Part shown: in pieces, positions 1 through 8,811 of the stretch
How positions within the stretch are numbered: position 1 is the first letter of the stretch
How the letters are laid out: each line of letters opens with the position of its first letter
NCBI RefSeq assembly: GCF_000498495.1
Contig: NZ_AVCS01000007.1
Coordinates: 1 to 60,991, forward strand
Length of the DNA: 60,991 nt
Direction: 5' to 3'
Source of the DNA: Flavobacterium enshiense DK69
Lineage (GTDB): Bacteria; Bacteroidota; Bacteroidia; Flavobacteriales; Flavobacteriaceae
Program-made: the position numbers and the translations under genes
The notes under the pieces: model-generated
The model's database searches: none
Seen by the model: only the letters and a program-made list of their open reading frames with translations
What the model was told of the DNA's origin: nothing

Positions 1-10
1 AAATGATTGA

Positions 11-39
11 AAAAGCGCCCCTTGAGGGCGCTTTTTTTG
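11..39. terminator. Intrinsic terminator at window edge
   Basis: A 10-bp stem (11-20 with 26-35, loop CTTGA) is followed by a T-run on the plus strand and preceded by an A-run, so it can stop transcription both ways. It probably ends a plus-strand gene lying outside the window. Confidence 0.8.
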
Positions 40-190
40 TTATATGGTAATCCTTTAATGTGTGAGGATGTTTGGTTGCCTTTTGGTGGTTTTCCTTTGA
101 TTTAAGCAATAAATAGTTTGTTGGCAGATTAATGATGTTTATGGTCCTGTCTTTGATTCTTCGAGGCAATCGCAGTAGTAACAGTAAAAT

Positions 191-222
191 AAAAAAGCAC
201 CTAATGAAAGGTGCTTTTTTTT
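191..222 (-). terminator. Intrinsic terminator of the TonB/DUF5689 operon
   Basis: A perfect 12-bp stem (191-202 with 209-220, loop AATGAA) carries A-runs and T-runs on its outer edges. It lies 16 bases past the stop of the minus-strand gene at 238-702 and is the likely operon end. The 150 bases between this and the first terminator hold no convincing gene. Confidence 0.85.
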
Positions 223-237
223 AGGATTTCAATTTTA

Positions 238-702
238 TTATTCTGCTTTAACAAGCTTTATGAACGTTACAGCATTTGTGTTTTCGTCTGTATATGAAAT
301 TTCCATGGTATCATAAGTTAAAGATACCAGGTTCTGAATTGTTTCCACTTCTGTAGGTACACCGTCAATTTCCTCTTTTGTTGTTAGAATCAATGTTCTT
401 CCTTCTTTTCGGTAATCTCCTTTTGAAACATTGCTTTCGCAAGTGGTTCCATTATATTGGAAATCCGTATTGCTAAAAGTGAAATCTTCATTAAAGACAA
501 CATTATCTAAATCGCATTGGGCATCATTTTCATAAGGGAGATAATCCAAGATGTTTTCCTCGTTTAAAGTTCCTTTTTCAACAGGAATCCATTTCCCTGC
601 CAGATAGTTTTGCTGAACGAAGTTTGTATCATCGTCCTCTTCACAGGATACGGTTAATATCAGAAGAGTCAATACAAGGGGAATTTTGAATATATTTTTC
701 AT
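238..702 (-). CDS. Lipocalin-like lipoprotein
   Basis: A 154-residue lipoprotein. The signal peptide ends in a lipobox (LTVSC, Cys20), and EEDDD follows the Cys, an acidic stretch like the signals that send lipoproteins to the cell surface in Flavobacteriia. The body starts with LAGKWIPVEKG and continues as short beta strands, which resembles the small lipocalin-like families common in this group. The start lies 5 bases after the stop of the DUF5689 gene, so it is the last gene of a three-gene operon with the TonB receptor. Function is unknown. A role in binding or passing on the substrate of the neighbouring receptor is inferred from position only. Confidence 0.85.
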   Translation of the reverse strand: MKNIFKIPLVLTLLILTVSCEEDDDTNFVQQNYLAGKWIPVEKGTLNEENILDYLPYENDAQCDLDNVVFNEDFTFSNTDFQYNGTTCESNVSKGDYRKEGRTLILTTKEEIDGVPTEVETIQNLVSLTYDTMEISYTDENTNAVTFIKLVKAE

Positions 703-707
703 GTTGC

Positions 708-2063
708 TTAGTTGTTAAAACCGAATACTTTTAGATTATCAACCTGAAAAGCGCCATCCAAAGTGTTGTCAGTTCCCGATCCTTTGAATTTGAATGCCAC
801 ATAGATGTTGCCACTGTAAGATGATAAATCAATGGTAGAGGTAAGGAATTCATAATCTGGCGTATCTTTTACAGGAGCATTGTAAGGTATCGCTGTCCAG
901 GTAGCCGCCTGTACATTAGTTCCGTCAAAATCCGTTGATATCAATACTTCTAAACTGTTGTTTGGAGAGTCAACATCAAGATGGTGTTGACAGGCATCGA
1001 ACTTAAGGATATGTGTGTTAAAAGTATTTAGATTGATAGCCGGAGTTACTAACCATGCTACATTCTGTGCGTCTCCAGAACCAAAAGCACTTAATTCGGC
1101 ATAGCCATTAGATAAATAGATTTTTTCTTTCCATAAATCATTTCCTAATTGTGCATAGTTGGTCCATCCCGGAATGTTAAGGTTTGTATTATTGGCAGCC
1201 GACTGAAAATCCTCTGTATAGAATGGGTTGATTAAGCCAAAACGCGGGTTATTTAGCATGATATCTCTCTCATAACGGACCATAAATTGGTAAGTATCTC
1301 CATAACGAGTTAGTACACCTCTTATTTTTCCGCTGCCAATTGCGGCCAGTTTATGAGCAAATTGTGCATACTTACTTGTTCTGAAAACCATTTGAGTTCC
1401 CGTTTTATCGGTAATATAATGGTTTGTACCTCCGCCTATTTCGTTGTTTTTTTCATAATAGTGTTTGCCAATAGCAGCATCAGTTAGCTGAACGTTTTCT
1501 ACTTCGATAAGTTTGTTCAGGTAGCTGTCGGTATTAGTTGATAATTGAGCAAGGGTTACATGTTGTACCAATTGCTCTTCACTTACCGTGGTACATGAAC
1601 CTTTTAATGCGTTTTTTGTTTGCGACATGGAAAGACGACCCACCTGAGCCACTCCGTTATCAAGATAAATTCCTCCGATTACCATTCCTCCGTCTTTGAT
1701 ATTCGTATAAAGGCCTTTCAGTTTGATCAACACTTTTTTACCCGGCTGATAGTCGATGAATGAAGAAGTGTATTCGGTTGGAACACTGAATGCTTTTGAA
1801 CCATCCAAGGTTTGGAATGAAATCGATTTGAAGAAATTTCCTGCCTGATCACTTGAAGTTGCATAAGCTTCAATGACATCGTCTTCTGTATATTGTGCTA
1901 CCATACCGCTCACTGGAATTTCAGAAACCTCTTTTGTTTTTGCCAAAGTAGTTTCGATACATTGTAAGTCAGGAGTGTTATAATCGTCACCATTTACACA
2001 TCCGGTTAAAGCCGTTCCCAAGAACGCAAATAAAAGAGCTGATTTTATAATTCTCGTTTTCAT
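708..2063 (-). CDS. DUF5689 lipoprotein with choice-of-anchor J domain
   Basis: A 451-residue lipoprotein. I start it at the ATG at 2063: a longer frame reaches 2162 but runs back into the TonB receptor gene and hides the signal peptide. From 2063 the protein opens with a signal and lipobox (ALTGC, Cys22). The first half (about 28-270) looks like DUF5689, a domain with OB-fold-like character seen beside TonB receptors. The last 175 residues (FYTEDFQ onward, with DIPGW-like and VDNLKVFG segments) look like a choice-of-anchor J beta-sandwich. The gene starts 10 bases after the receptor stop. Inferred role: the surface-exposed substrate-binding partner of the receptor, analogous in position to a SusD lipoprotein but unrelated in sequence. 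Confidence 0.85.
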   Translation of the reverse strand: MKTRIIKSALLFAFLGTALTGCVNGDDYNTPDLQCIETTLAKTKEVSEIPVSGMVAQYTEDDVIEAYATSSDQAGNFFKSISFQTLDGSKAFSVPTEYTSSFIDYQPGKKVLIKLKGLYTNIKDGGMVIGGIYLDNGVAQVGRLSMSQTKNALKGSCTTVSEEQLVQHVTLAQLSTNTDSYLNKLIEVENVQLTDAAIGKHYYEKNNEIGGGTNHYITDKTGTQMVFRTSKYAQFAHKLAAIGSGKIRGVLTRYGDTYQFMVRYERDIMLNNPRFGLINPFYTEDFQSAANNTNLNIPGWTNYAQLGNDLWKEKIYLSNGYAELSAFGSGDAQNVAWLVTPAINLNTFNTHILKFDACQHHLDVDSPNNSLEVLISTDFDGTNVQAATWTAIPYNAPVKDTPDYEFLTSTIDLSSYSGNIYVAFKFKGSGTDNTLDGAFQVDNLKVFGFNN

Positions 2064-2073
2064 TTTTTTAAGA

Positions 2074-4944
2074 TTAGAAGTTAATGTAAAGGTTAACGAA
2101 GTACGTTCTTGCGTAACCGTAGAAATATTTAGGCGCGAATGCTGGCGTGCCACTTGAAACATCCTGATTTAATTCTCTGTAGGATGCATTTCTTGCCTGT
2201 TCGTAGCCACCTGTTTTATATTTGATGTCGAACACGTTGTTTAATGAGGCGAAGAAACCGATCATTTGTTTTCCTATTTTCCATGACTTACCACCGCTTA
2301 GGTTGACCAGTGTTAAATCGTCGAATTTCTCTTGTTTTAGCAATTGACGCGCTCTTTCCTCTGTAGCTTCAGGGAATGAATTTCCGCTGATGCTTTCCGG
2401 GTTTTTGAAAAAGTTATCGGTTCTTAAAATTGGGGCAATATCCAGGTAGCGGTCTGCTAGGTAATTCACATTGGCACCAATCCACCAGAAATGAGGATCG
2501 CGGTATTCCAATCCAAAGGAAGCGGCTTTTTGCGGCATACCTGCCTGGTAATAATCTTTAAGTTTTGCCTCTCCGTAGTTGGTAACCGGCGCCAGGTTTG
2601 AGTTTGATGCTAAAGCGTCTACAGATAAGGCTACATTTGGATTGTTGTCGTAAGTGTATTCTCCGTAAGAAGCGGTTGCCGTTGCTTTGATCGTTGAAGT
2701 GACCTGGTATTCGATTCCGAATTCGGCACCAATATTTTTCTTGTCAATTCCTGTTACGGTTTCGGCTACAAAGTTACTGCTCTCATCAGCCGTGTCAGGG
2801 TTGCCATCTTCTATCGAAACTCCGTCAGCAAAGAAGAAAGAGGTTTCTGTAGCGTTTTCTATTTTCGAATAGAAAGCTGTAATACGTGCTTTAACTTTCG
2901 GAGTTCTTAAAATGTAACTTGCATCGGCACTTGAAACGGTTTCATTGCGTAATCCCGGAACGATATTGTTGTTTACACGCGCATTAGGAAAAGTGTTTCT
3001 TAAAGTCGGTGCTTTAGTCATTCTTACACCGTTAAAGGTGAACAAATGATTACCGGAAAGTTTATAGGTCAAACCTCCTTTAAAACCAAAGTTGTCAAAA
3101 GCAATTTTTTTACTGTCTCCAAAAGAATTCATTGGATAGTATCCGTTTCTGTATAAACCTTCTCTTTGGTATTCGTTTCTGGCGTAAGATTGCGACAGGT
3201 AGAAGTCAAATTTTCGATAGGTGAATTTAAATTGCGTGAAAGCATCAATGGCAGTAGCATACATGTTGTAGTTGTAGCCGTATGAATCGCCTTCTCCAAC
3301 CGTTCTTCCCGGATTATTCAAATCGGATTCTATCTGATTTTCATTATTTCCAAAAGTATTGATGTCGTTGTAGTATTGTCCTCCCAACAGATCCAATAAA
3401 TATTTGTGGTTGTGGGATTTTAAATGTCTGAAAGTCCCTCCTGCATTTAAAGTAATGTTATCCGCTATCTGTGAGTTTAAAATGGTATTTGCCGTCCATT
3501 GCGTATCGTCTGTACGGTCTTCGTATAAAACATAAACGCTGTTTCCTGCATCGGTTTTTGAATTGGCATTATACATTCCGTCCCAATTAACCTGTCTTTT
3601 GTTCGGATCCAGAAAAGTGGCTACATTCGGATCAGATGCACTTACTAAATCTGGTGTATGGATACCTCCTAAACCGCCGGGTGCATACGCAGAAGGATCA
3701 TTTGCCAATACATAAGCGGGATCATTGTTGTATAAGGAAAGATAGTAACTTGGCAGATTTCTGTAATAAGTAGGATCCGGGTTGTTAACGCCCTGGAAAT
3801 CGATTCTGCTGTTGCCAACGGTCCCTGTCTGATAAGCAACGTTGGTGTTTAAACTTGTTTTTTCGTTCATTCTCCAATAATGACTTAACATCATGATGGG
3901 CTCCTGTACGTCTTTATCTCTGGAATTTCTTTTTTTACCGTCTTGCCAGCCCCAGTAGGAATTGTATTTTATTCCTGCCATATCGGTTACTTCGTCCGTG
4001 TTCGGAGAATTTTTCCCTCTGCTGTTCTGCGCATAAATGGATGTGAAGTTTAAGCTGTGGCTGTCGTTAAATCTTTTTTCAACGCTGGCAAAAAGTGAAA
4101 CTGCTCCATAATCGGATCCTTCAAAGAAACCTTCTTCGGCCCATCTTCTTGAACCCGATACCACAAAGGCCCATCCTTTGCTGTTCATCCCTGAAGCATA
4201 AGTTCCCATACTTCTCCAGCTATAGTTTGTATTTGTACTTGAGAACGAAACTCGTGCTCCGGGTCTGTAATAAGAAGCTCTCGTGCTGATTTGCTGCGAA
4301 CCTAATATGCCTCCGAAAGTATAATCGGAAGGAGCAGAACCCATGGTGAATTCCTGATTTCGCATCGCATCATTTAAACCACCCCAGTTGCTCCATTGTG
4401 GGCGACCATCATACAGTTTGTTCATGACAACTCCATTGATCATGGTGTTTCCGTACTGGTTATCTAAACCACGAATTTGGAAACGGGCCTGACCCCAGTT
4501 GAATGCTGCCGCCTGTTGGTATGCATCACGGGAAGCCTGTAAAAGTCCCGAAGTGCTTTCAGAACCGCTATTGTCATCCCCCAAATCATTGTCGGTAATT
4601 ACAACCAAGGCTAAACGTTGCTCTGTAGTAACGTCTTCTTCCAAAACTATTACGCCCAAGTCGAGGGATTGCCCTTTTTTGATTTCGATAGGAAACGATT
4701 GAGGTAAATAACCGGTGCTGCGAATCAGCAAGATCTGATTTCCCTCTGCCGCAATTGGGAAGATGAATTCTCCTTGGGCATTGGTAACTGTCGACTGGTT
4801 CGTGCTTTGAATAGTCGCCAAAACATTTTGTTGTGCTTTCTGTGTTTTTGAGTCGATAACCTTACCTTTTACGGCAGGGGTTTGTTGCGCCCAGGCAAAA
4901 ACGACTTGCATCACAAGTAAAGTAAAGAGTACAAGTTTTTTCAT
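2074..4944 (-). CDS. TonB-dependent outer-membrane receptor
   Basis: A 956-residue receptor. A signal peptide (about 1-20, ending AWAQ) is followed by a carboxypeptidase-regulatory-like beta domain (about 23-105, with QGEFIF and LIRSTGYLPQSF), a plug domain (about 130-230, with GLLQASRDAYQQAAAF and FQIRGLDNQYGNTMINGV) and a long 22-strand-type barrel ending in the aromatic residue of YINF. Such receptors import a substrate across the outer membrane using TonB energy. It heads an operon with a DUF5689 lipoprotein and lies divergent from a secreted EEP-fold enzyme, so nucleic-acid or phosphate-ester products are plausible substrates. That is inference; the sequence does not show the ligand. Confidence 0.93.
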   Translation of the reverse strand: MKKLVLFTLLVMQVVFAWAQQTPAVKGKVIDSKTQKAQQNVLATIQSTNQSTVTNAQGEFIFPIAAEGNQILLIRSTGYLPQSFPIEIKKGQSLDLGVIVLEEDVTTEQRLALVVITDNDLGDDNSGSESTSGLLQASRDAYQQAAAFNWGQARFQIRGLDNQYGNTMINGVVMNKLYDGRPQWSNWGGLNDAMRNQEFTMGSAPSDYTFGGILGSQQISTRASYYRPGARVSFSSTNTNYSWRSMGTYASGMNSKGWAFVVSGSRRWAEEGFFEGSDYGAVSLFASVEKRFNDSHSLNFTSIYAQNSRGKNSPNTDEVTDMAGIKYNSYWGWQDGKKRNSRDKDVQEPIMMLSHYWRMNEKTSLNTNVAYQTGTVGNSRIDFQGVNNPDPTYYRNLPSYYLSLYNNDPAYVLANDPSAYAPGGLGGIHTPDLVSASDPNVATFLDPNKRQVNWDGMYNANSKTDAGNSVYVLYEDRTDDTQWTANTILNSQIADNITLNAGGTFRHLKSHNHKYLLDLLGGQYYNDINTFGNNENQIESDLNNPGRTVGEGDSYGYNYNMYATAIDAFTQFKFTYRKFDFYLSQSYARNEYQREGLYRNGYYPMNSFGDSKKIAFDNFGFKGGLTYKLSGNHLFTFNGVRMTKAPTLRNTFPNARVNNNIVPGLRNETVSSADASYILRTPKVKARITAFYSKIENATETSFFFADGVSIEDGNPDTADESSNFVAETVTGIDKKNIGAEFGIEYQVTSTIKATATASYGEYTYDNNPNVALSVDALASNSNLAPVTNYGEAKLKDYYQAGMPQKAASFGLEYRDPHFWWIGANVNYLADRYLDIAPILRTDNFFKNPESISGNSFPEATEERARQLLKQEKFDDLTLVNLSGGKSWKIGKQMIGFFASLNNVFDIKYKTGGYEQARNASYRELNQDVSSGTPAFAPKYFYGYARTYFVNLYINF

Positions 4945-4999
4945 AAATAAGATTAGAGTTAATTCCTTGTGTTTTAGTTAAAAAACAAACAAAGGGGCG

Positions 5000-5029
5000 C
5001 AAATTTACATGTTTTATAACAACTTGCAA
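5000..5029 (-). promoter_or_regulatory. Promoter of the TonB receptor operon
   Basis: On the minus strand a -33 TTG (5027-5029) is followed after 19 bases by TAAATTTG (5000-5007), a full match to the Flavobacterium consensus TTG-N17-23-TAnnTTTG. The start codon is about 55 bases downstream of the -7 box. Confidence 0.75.
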
Positions 5030-5227
5030 TGTGGATGTTATAAATTTTCCAAAAACTTAATCTTAACTTAATCATAAAATATATTTAAAAAATTTTAAAT
5101 AATAATTGATTGAATTATAATTATTTGCCAATCAGATAATTGTGAATAGATTGCCTCTATTTTGGTTATTGTGTTTTTATATAAATCTATTAATGTTATA
5201 AAAACATGCATTTTAATAATATTGTGT

Positions 5228-5235
5228 TACATTTG
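5228..5235 (+). promoter_or_regulatory. -7 promoter box of the EEP gene
   Basis: TACATTTG fits TAnnTTTG, about 113 bases before the ATG. No TTG sits at the right distance upstream, so an activator may be needed or the match may be chance. Confidence 0.4.
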
Positions 5236-5348
5236 TCGCCCAATAATGAAAATTGAAATGAGATCTGCTTCTTTTTGCCTGGCATTTGTACTGCAATCAG
5301 ATAATTTTCCGTCGATTTGAAAAGTGTTTTAGTAAAGGATAATCAGCT

Positions 5349-6458
5349 ATGAGATGTATGAAAAATAGAGTTGTTTTTTTGTTTCTTTTGTTTATTTCGA
5401 TTCAGTCCGCTATGGCGCAGCAGAAGAAATATAATGTTCAGACAGTGGCATTTTACAATTTTGAAAACTTGTTTGATACCATAAACGGACCAAATATTGA
5501 CGAAGAGTGGCTGCCAAACGGGGTGCAGAACTGGACTGGGGAAAAGTATAAAAAGAAGCTGGAAAACTTAAGCCGGGTATTGTCTGAATTGGGTACAGGC
5601 GAATCTCAAACAGAATCTCCGGTTTTAATCGGGGGCAGTGAGATTGAAAACCGTGGCGTTTTGGAGGATTTGGTAAAACAACCCAAATTGATCGACAAAG
5701 ATTATGGTATTGTGCATTTTGATTCTCCCGACAAACGAGGAATCGACGTGGCTTTGCTTTATAAGAAAAAAGATTTCCAACCGCTTAGTTATAAAAACAT
5801 CCCGTTGATGATTTATGAAAATAACGGTGATAAGAAGAATAAAAAAGATGCAGAAGAAAAAACTGATGATAATTCACAGGTAGATGCCAAATCAAAAAGA
5901 ATCTACACCCGTGACCAGCTGCTGGTTACCGGTTTATTGGACGGAGAAGAGATCAATGTGATCGTGTGCCACTGGCCATCGCGTTCGGGAGGAGAAAAGA
6001 AAAGTGCTCCTTACCGTGAAGCCGCAGCAGCATTGACCAAAAAAATCACCGATTCACTCCAACGAATCAAACCAGAAGCCAAAGTGATCATCCTTGGGGA
6101 TTTGAACGACGGCAGTTTCAACAAGAGCGTTAAAGAAGTGATTGGTGCCAAAGGAAAGAAGACCGATGTGAAATCTTTAGGTGTTTACAATCCTTTTGAA
6201 AGCATGGCCAACCAAGGGATGGGAACTATTGGTTACCGTGATGCCTGGGATATTTTCGATATCATCATGATAACCGAGCCGCTGATTAAAAATGATTACA
6301 GTTCTTGGAGATATTGGAAGGCTGGTATTTACAATAAACCGTTCCTGATTACAACTTCTGGTCAGTACAAAGGATATCCGCTGCGACATACGTTAACCGA
6401 AGTAGGTTTCAGTGACCACTTCCCAGTTTACATTTATTTGATACGCGAAGGGAAATAA
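5349..6458 (+). CDS. Secreted endonuclease/exonuclease/phosphatase-family protein
   Basis: A 369-residue hydrolase of the EEP (DNase I-like) fold. A signal peptide (about 1-24, ending AMAQ) is followed by the family motifs in order: YNFEN (36-40), GGSEIEN (Mg-binding Glu98), RGIDVALLYK (130-139), a His motif VCHWPSRSGGE (His208), GDLND (Asp251 and Asn253) and a terminal SDHFP (Asp356/His357). All catalytic positions are present. An alternative start at 5358 (MKNRV) gives a more typical signal peptide. A charged Lys/Asp/Glu-rich insert lies at about 160-183. The gene diverges from the TonB/DUF5689 operon. It probably cleaves nucleic acids or phosphodiesters outside the cytoplasm; the exact substrate is not shown. 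Confidence 0.9.
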   Translation: MRCMKNRVVFLFLLFISIQSAMAQQKKYNVQTVAFYNFENLFDTINGPNIDEEWLPNGVQNWTGEKYKKKLENLSRVLSELGTGESQTESPVLIGGSEIENRGVLEDLVKQPKLIDKDYGIVHFDSPDKRGIDVALLYKKKDFQPLSYKNIPLMIYENNGDKKNKKDAEEKTDDNSQVDAKSKRIYTRDQLLVTGLLDGEEINVIVCHWPSRSGGEKKSAPYREAAAALTKKITDSLQRIKPEAKVIILGDLNDGSFNKSVKEVIGAKGKKTDVKSLGVYNPFESMANQGMGTIGYRDAWDIFDIIMITEPLIKNDYSSWRYWKAGIYNKPFLITTSGQYKGYPLRHTLTEVGFSDHFPVYIYLIREGK

Positions 6459-6465
6459 AATAATG

Positions 6466-6491
6466 AGGCCGGCTGAAGTCGGCCTTTTTTA
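6466..6491 (+). terminator. Terminator after the EEP gene
   Basis: A GC-rich stem (6466-6473 with 6478-6485, one G-U pair) with a TGAA loop is followed by a T-run. It lies 8 bases past the stop codon. Confidence 0.88.
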
Positions 6492-6524
6492 TTTTGTAAA
6501 TTAGCAAGGCTAAAAACTGAAATT

Positions 6525-7061
6525 ATGGCGATTTTAAAACCATTCAATCTTAATCAGTGGATTGAAGACAACCGACATTTGCTAAAACCACCGGTGGGCA
6601 ATAAAAATGTTTATGTGGATTCCGAAGATTATATCGTGATGATTGTTGCAGGTCCCAATGCCCGAAAAGATTATCATTATAACGAAACCGAAGAATTATT
6701 TTATCAGCTCGAAGGCAACATAAAAGTGATAATTCAGGAAGATGGTCAGCGCAAGGAAATGGAACTGAAAGCGGGAGACATGTACCTTCATCCTGCGCGT
6801 GTACCACATTCGCCGGTGCGCAGCGAGGGTTCCATCGGATTGGTAATTGAAAGAAAACGTGCCGGGAAAGGATTCACAGACGGATTACTGTGGCATTGCG
6901 ATAACTGCAATCACAAGCTGTACGAAGTTTTTTTCGAATTAAAAGATATCGAAAAAGATTTTCTGCCTCATTTTCAGCATTTTTATAATTCGGAATTACT
7001 GCGAACCTGTTCCGAGTGCGGCACCGTAATGGAAGCAGATCCGCGATTTGTGGCAAAATAG
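6525..7061 (+). CDS. nbaC: 3-hydroxyanthranilate 3,4-dioxygenase
   Basis: A 178-residue cytoplasmic enzyme of the kynurenine branch. It opens the ring of 3-hydroxyanthranilate with O2 to give 2-amino-3-carboxymuconate semialdehyde, the precursor of quinolinate or of further catabolism. The cupin core has the Fe(II) ligands His51, Glu57 and His95 (KDYHYNETEE and ARVPHSP), and the substrate-binding Arg47, Arg99 and Glu109. The C-terminal rubredoxin-like metal site is intact (Cys125, Cys128, Cys162, Cys165). The length matches bacterial enzymes of this family. A near-consensus -7 box (TAAATTAG, 6497-6504) precedes it. No other kynurenine-pathway gene is nearby; the next gene is an aldehyde dehydrogenase. 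Confidence 0.95.
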   Translation: MAILKPFNLNQWIEDNRHLLKPPVGNKNVYVDSEDYIVMIVAGPNARKDYHYNETEELFYQLEGNIKVIIQEDGQRKEMELKAGDMYLHPARVPHSPVRSEGSIGLVIERKRAGKGFTDGLLWHCDNCNHKLYEVFFELKDIEKDFLPHFQHFYNSELLRTCSECGTVMEADPRFVAK

Positions 7062-7133
7062 ATCATTTTAAACCTTTGATTTCCTTTGGGTTAGTTTTAA
7101 CGCTAGCAATATTATTTATTTAACAAAAAAACG

Positions 7134-7141
7134 TAACTTTG
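7134..7141 (+). promoter_or_regulatory. -7 box of the aldehyde dehydrogenase gene
   Basis: TAACTTTG fits TAnnTTTG, 35 bases before the ATG at 7177. A good -33 TTG is not visible. It suggests the dehydrogenase is transcribed separately from nbaC. Confidence 0.5.
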
Positions 7142-7176
7142 CAAAAAATATAAAAAAACACTATTAATCAACAATA

Positions 7177-8727
7177 ATGATAACAACAGCAGTAGACCAA
7201 TTTGGTATTCAGGAAGCCTTGGATCAATTAGGCTTAAAAGAGATAAATGAAGGAGCTTCAACCGGTTCCAACTGGTTTTCTAACGGGAAAATCATCGAAT
7301 CGTATTCTCCGGCAACCGGCGAATTGATCGGAAAAGTAAAATCTGCTACAAAAGAAGATTATGAAACCGCTATGAAAGCTGCTGAAGAAGCGTTCAAAAC
7401 ATGGCGTTTAGTTCCGGCTCCGAAGCGTGGTGAAATCGTTCGCCAAATGGGAGAGGAGCTTAGAAAAAATAAAGAAGCGCTGGGTAAACTGGTTTCTTAC
7501 GAAATGGGGAAATCCTACCAGGAAGGTTTAGGGGAAGTTCAGGAAATGATCGATATCTGTGATTTTGCAGTTGGTCTTTCCCGTCAGTTACACGGTTTGA
7601 CTATGCACTCTGAGCGTCCGATGCACAGAATGTACGAGCAATGGCATCCGTTTGGAATCGTGGGAATCATTTCTGCGTTCAACTTCCCGGTAGCCGTATG
7701 GTCATGGAACTCAATGATTGCCTGGATTTGCGGTGACGTTTGTATCTGGAAACCAAGCTCTAAAACACCTTTGTGCGCCGTAGCTTGTCAGAACATCATC
7801 CAAACCGTATTAAAAAGAAACAACTTGCCGGAAGGATTAAGCTGCCTGGTAGTAGGTAACGAATCCGGAGACTTGATAAACAACGATAAACGTATTCCAT
7901 TGGTGTCCTTTACAGGTTCTACAAGAATCGGTCGTCACGTATCGCAAGTGGTGGCTTCCCGTTTCGGAAACACAATTTTGGAATTAGGAGGAAACAACGC
8001 AATTATCGTTTCGGAAAATGCCGATTTATCAATGGTATTGGTAGGAGCGGTGTTCGGAGCGGTGGGAACTGCAGGACAGCGTTGTACATCAACCCGTCGT
8101 TTAATCGTTCACGATAGTGTCTATGACAAAACATTAGACGTATTGAAAAACGCTTATGGTCAGCTGAAAATCGGAAATCCTTTGGACGAAACAAACCACG
8201 TTGGACCGCTAATCGATAAAGGTGCAGTTCAGGATTACCTGAGCGCTATCGAAAAAGCGAAAGCGGAAGGCGGAAGAGTTATCGTTGAAGGCGGCGTTTT
8301 AGAAGGAGAAGGATACGAAAGCGGATGCTACGTAAAACCGTGCATCATCGAAGCGAAAAACGAATTCGAAATCGTACAGCACGAAACTTTTGCACCGGTA
8401 TTGTATGTGATGAAATACAGCACGATTGAAGAAGCAATTGCGATTCAAAACGGCGTTCCTCAAGGGTTATCATCGTCTATCTTCACCAACAACATGAGAG
8501 AAATGGAATTATTCCTTTCTGCAGCCGGATCGGATTGCGGTATTGCGAATGTAAACATCGGAACTTCCGGAGCGGAAATCGGTGGGGCTTTCGGTGGAGA
8601 GAAAGAAACAGGTGGTGGCCGTGAGTCAGGATCAGATGCTTGGAAAGCTTACATGAGAAGACAAACCAATACGATTAACTACGGAACAGCGCTTCCGTTG
8701 GCACAGGGAATCAAATTTGATTTTTAA
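7177..8727 (+). CDS. Aldehyde dehydrogenase, ALDH7-like (aminoadipate semialdehyde type)
   Basis: A 516-residue NAD(P)-dependent aldehyde dehydrogenase. The oxyanion Asn169 (ISAFNFPVAVW), cofactor-binding WKPSS and FTGST, general base Glu269 (LELGGNN) and nucleophile Cys303 (AGQRCTSTRR) are all present. GGNNAI in place of the usual GGKNP or GGKSP, with the overall N-terminal sequence, points to the ALDH7 (antiquitin) group, which oxidises alpha-aminoadipate semialdehyde/piperideine-6-carboxylate in lysine breakdown. Being next to nbaC would also suit an aminomuconate semialdehyde dehydrogenase, but the sequence resembles ALDH7 more. It is monocistronic, with its own -7 box and a terminator. 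Confidence 0.9.
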   Translation: MITTAVDQFGIQEALDQLGLKEINEGASTGSNWFSNGKIIESYSPATGELIGKVKSATKEDYETAMKAAEEAFKTWRLVPAPKRGEIVRQMGEELRKNKEALGKLVSYEMGKSYQEGLGEVQEMIDICDFAVGLSRQLHGLTMHSERPMHRMYEQWHPFGIVGIISAFNFPVAVWSWNSMIAWICGDVCIWKPSSKTPLCAVACQNIIQTVLKRNNLPEGLSCLVVGNESGDLINNDKRIPLVSFTGSTRIGRHVSQVVASRFGNTILELGGNNAIIVSENADLSMVLVGAVFGAVGTAGQRCTSTRRLIVHDSVYDKTLDVLKNAYGQLKIGNPLDETNHVGPLIDKGAVQDYLSAIEKAKAEGGRVIVEGGVLEGEGYESGCYVKPCIIEAKNEFEIVQHETFAPVLYVMKYSTIEEAIAIQNGVPQGLSSSIFTNNMREMELFLSAAGSDCGIANVNIGTSGAEIGGAFGGEKETGGGRESGSDAWKAYMRRQTNTINYGTALPLAQGIKFDF

Positions 8728-8749
8728 TCGATTGCTTTAAATAAACAGG

Positions 8750-8777
8750 AAACCGACTTTTATAAGTCGGTTTTTTT
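8750..8777 (+). terminator. Terminator after the aldehyde dehydrogenase
   Basis: The stem AACCGACTT (8751-8759) pairs with 8764-8772 around a 4-base loop, followed by a T-run. Confidence 0.88.
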
Positions 8778-8811
8778 ATGCAATTTTATGTGGTAATTTA
8801 ATCAGTATGCG

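Larger units (their letters stand above)
4945..5348. other. Divergent intergenic region, no gene
   Basis: These 404 AT-rich bases separate the minus-strand receptor operon from the plus-strand EEP gene. They hold a consensus promoter for the receptor (5000-5029) and a likely -7 box for the EEP gene (5228-5235). I see no open frame of interest and no obvious structured RNA. Confidence 0.7.

Noticed and set aside
2064..2162. N-terminal extension of the DUF5689 frame
   Set aside because: It overlaps the end of the TonB receptor gene and hides the signal peptide that starts at 2063.
4945..5348. Origin of replication in the AT-rich divergent gap
   Set aside because: No cluster of DnaA-box-like sequences and no dnaA/dnaN neighbourhood.
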